A program made the position numbers and the translations under genes. The notes beneath the pieces are model-generated. The model searched no databases, was not told the DNA's origin, and saw nothing but the letters and a program-made list of their open reading frames with translations. A stretch of 64,000 bases of DNA from DATMER01 sp963741305 (GTDB lineage: Bacteria; Acidobacteriota; Thermoanaerobaculia; Multivoradales; UBA5704), in contig CAVUHL010000003.1 of assembly GCA_963741305.1 (NCBI GenBank), positions 1,860,001-1,924,000 of the forward strand. The letters are read 5' to 3'. Shown in pieces: positions 63,713-64,000 of the stretch (positions are counted from its first letter, which is position 1; every line of letters starts with the position of its first letter).

Positions 63713-64000
63713 TTAGGCGGGCGTCCGGACCAGGGAAAACACCTCCCCGAACACGGGGTGGAGGTCCGCTTCGAGCCCCAGATCCAGGCGCTCGAGGACC
63801 GTCCGGAACGGGTCTCCCTCCACGGGCGGCGGGTCCGGCCAGCGCAGGGTGAGACGGTTGAGGCCGGCTTTCAGCGCGGAGGCAGGCACGCGGAGAGATC
63901 CCTTCGTCCAGCGCTCCCCGACGGGGACGCTCCCGATGACTGAACCGTTCACAGCCGCCTCGACCTCCCCCTGGCCTTCGGGAATCCGGGCGGTCAGCTC
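63713..64000 (-). CDS. C-terminal part of an unknown protein, 5' end outside window
   Basis: Ninety-five codons in frame to the right edge: LTARIPEGQGEVEAAVNGS, VIGSVPVGERWTKGSLRVPAS, then LKAGLNRLTLRWPDPPPVEGDPF and a final VFSLVRTPA. The beta-rich pattern with VNG...G and LKAGLNRLTLRW resembles the jelly-roll end domain seen in some secreted sulfatases or glycosidases, but the fragment is too short for a name. Confidence 0.6.
   Translation of the reverse strand, partial: ELTARIPEGQGEVEAAVNGSVIGSVPVGERWTKGSLRVPASALKAGLNRLTLRWPDPPPVEGDPFRTVLERLDLGLEADLHPVFGEVFSLVRTPA

Overview
The window is high-GC bacterial chromosome with tightly packed genes, many ATGA/GTGA/TTGA start-stop overlaps and several lipoproteins and signal peptides, so a Gram-negative cell plan. 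A TonB-dependent receptor with an N-terminal carboxypeptidase-regulatory-like domain, ABC permease/M1 peptidase fusions next to PadR remnants, GH2/GH144/GH1 enzymes and DUF2059-type proteins fit Acidobacteriota (perhaps Thermoanaerobaculia-like). This placement is inference; there is no rRNA or tRNA here to confirm it.

Layout. 1-1.7 kb: partial GH2 glycosidase (minus). 1.7-2.15 kb: repeat island 1. 2.1-8.7 kb: hydantoinase B, TrmL, DUF4097 protein, a zinc-peptidase/ATP-grasp pair, M48 lipoprotein protease. 8.7-11.4 kb: pabA-pabB-pabC operon (minus), whose PabA-like subunit has lost its catalytic residues. 11.5-19.2 kb: MBL-fold lipoprotein, a giant patatin with a membrane domain inside, OmpA protein and two secreted proteins. 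19.26-21.73 kb: a 29-residue peptide gene followed by two cytochrome P450s, a candidate P450-crosslinked RiPP locus. 21.76-22.37 kb: repeat island 2 and a decapitated PadR gene. 22.3-27.6 kb: ABC ATPase, ABC permease-M1 fusion, lysophospholipase-like hydrolase. 27.7-41 kb: a sugar locus (LacI with operator, TonB receptor, GH144, ABC importer without ATPase, six-hairpin glycosidase, serine beta-lactamase-like lipoprotein ending in repeat island 3). 41-49 kb: hypotheticals, SSS symporter plus GH1 beta-glucosidase behind a second LacI-type operator, DUF983, HtrA-like protease. 49-57.6 kb: GAF-PP2C phosphatase, RelE/ParE toxin-antitoxin pair, VWA-MoxR module, TrxB, PheA, glycosyltransferase. 57.8-64 kb: TPP riboswitch-thiC, nucleotidyltransferase-like protein, repeat island 4, hybrid histidine kinase, DinB-like protein and a partial gene.

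The two most unusual signals are (1) the peptide-P450-P450 cassette with a C-terminal aromatic core VYGWWGYHQI, unlike the tryptorubin/atropopeptide, cittilin or biarylitide cores known to me; and (2) four islands (about 1.76-2.13, 21.77-22.10, 40.55-40.75 and 60.28-60.52 kb) in which a short motif, different in each island, recurs on a grid of about 21 bp (two helical turns) with variable DNA between. The islands sit at gene boundaries and in two cases have altered the neighbouring gene (PadR head lost, beta-lactamase tail extended by heptads). Three long inverted repeats of another family (CCCTCACCCC...GGGGTGAGGG) also lie exactly between genes, and two of them appear to supply the GTG start codon of the next gene.

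Pathway view: the LacI-TonB-GH144-ABC-GH locus plus the operator-linked GH1/symporter operon looks like one glucan-utilisation regulon, with GH144 pointing to beta-1,2-glucan and sophorose. pabABC supplies p-aminobenzoate for folate, PheA feeds phenylalanine, and ThiC under TPP control makes the thiamine pyrimidine.
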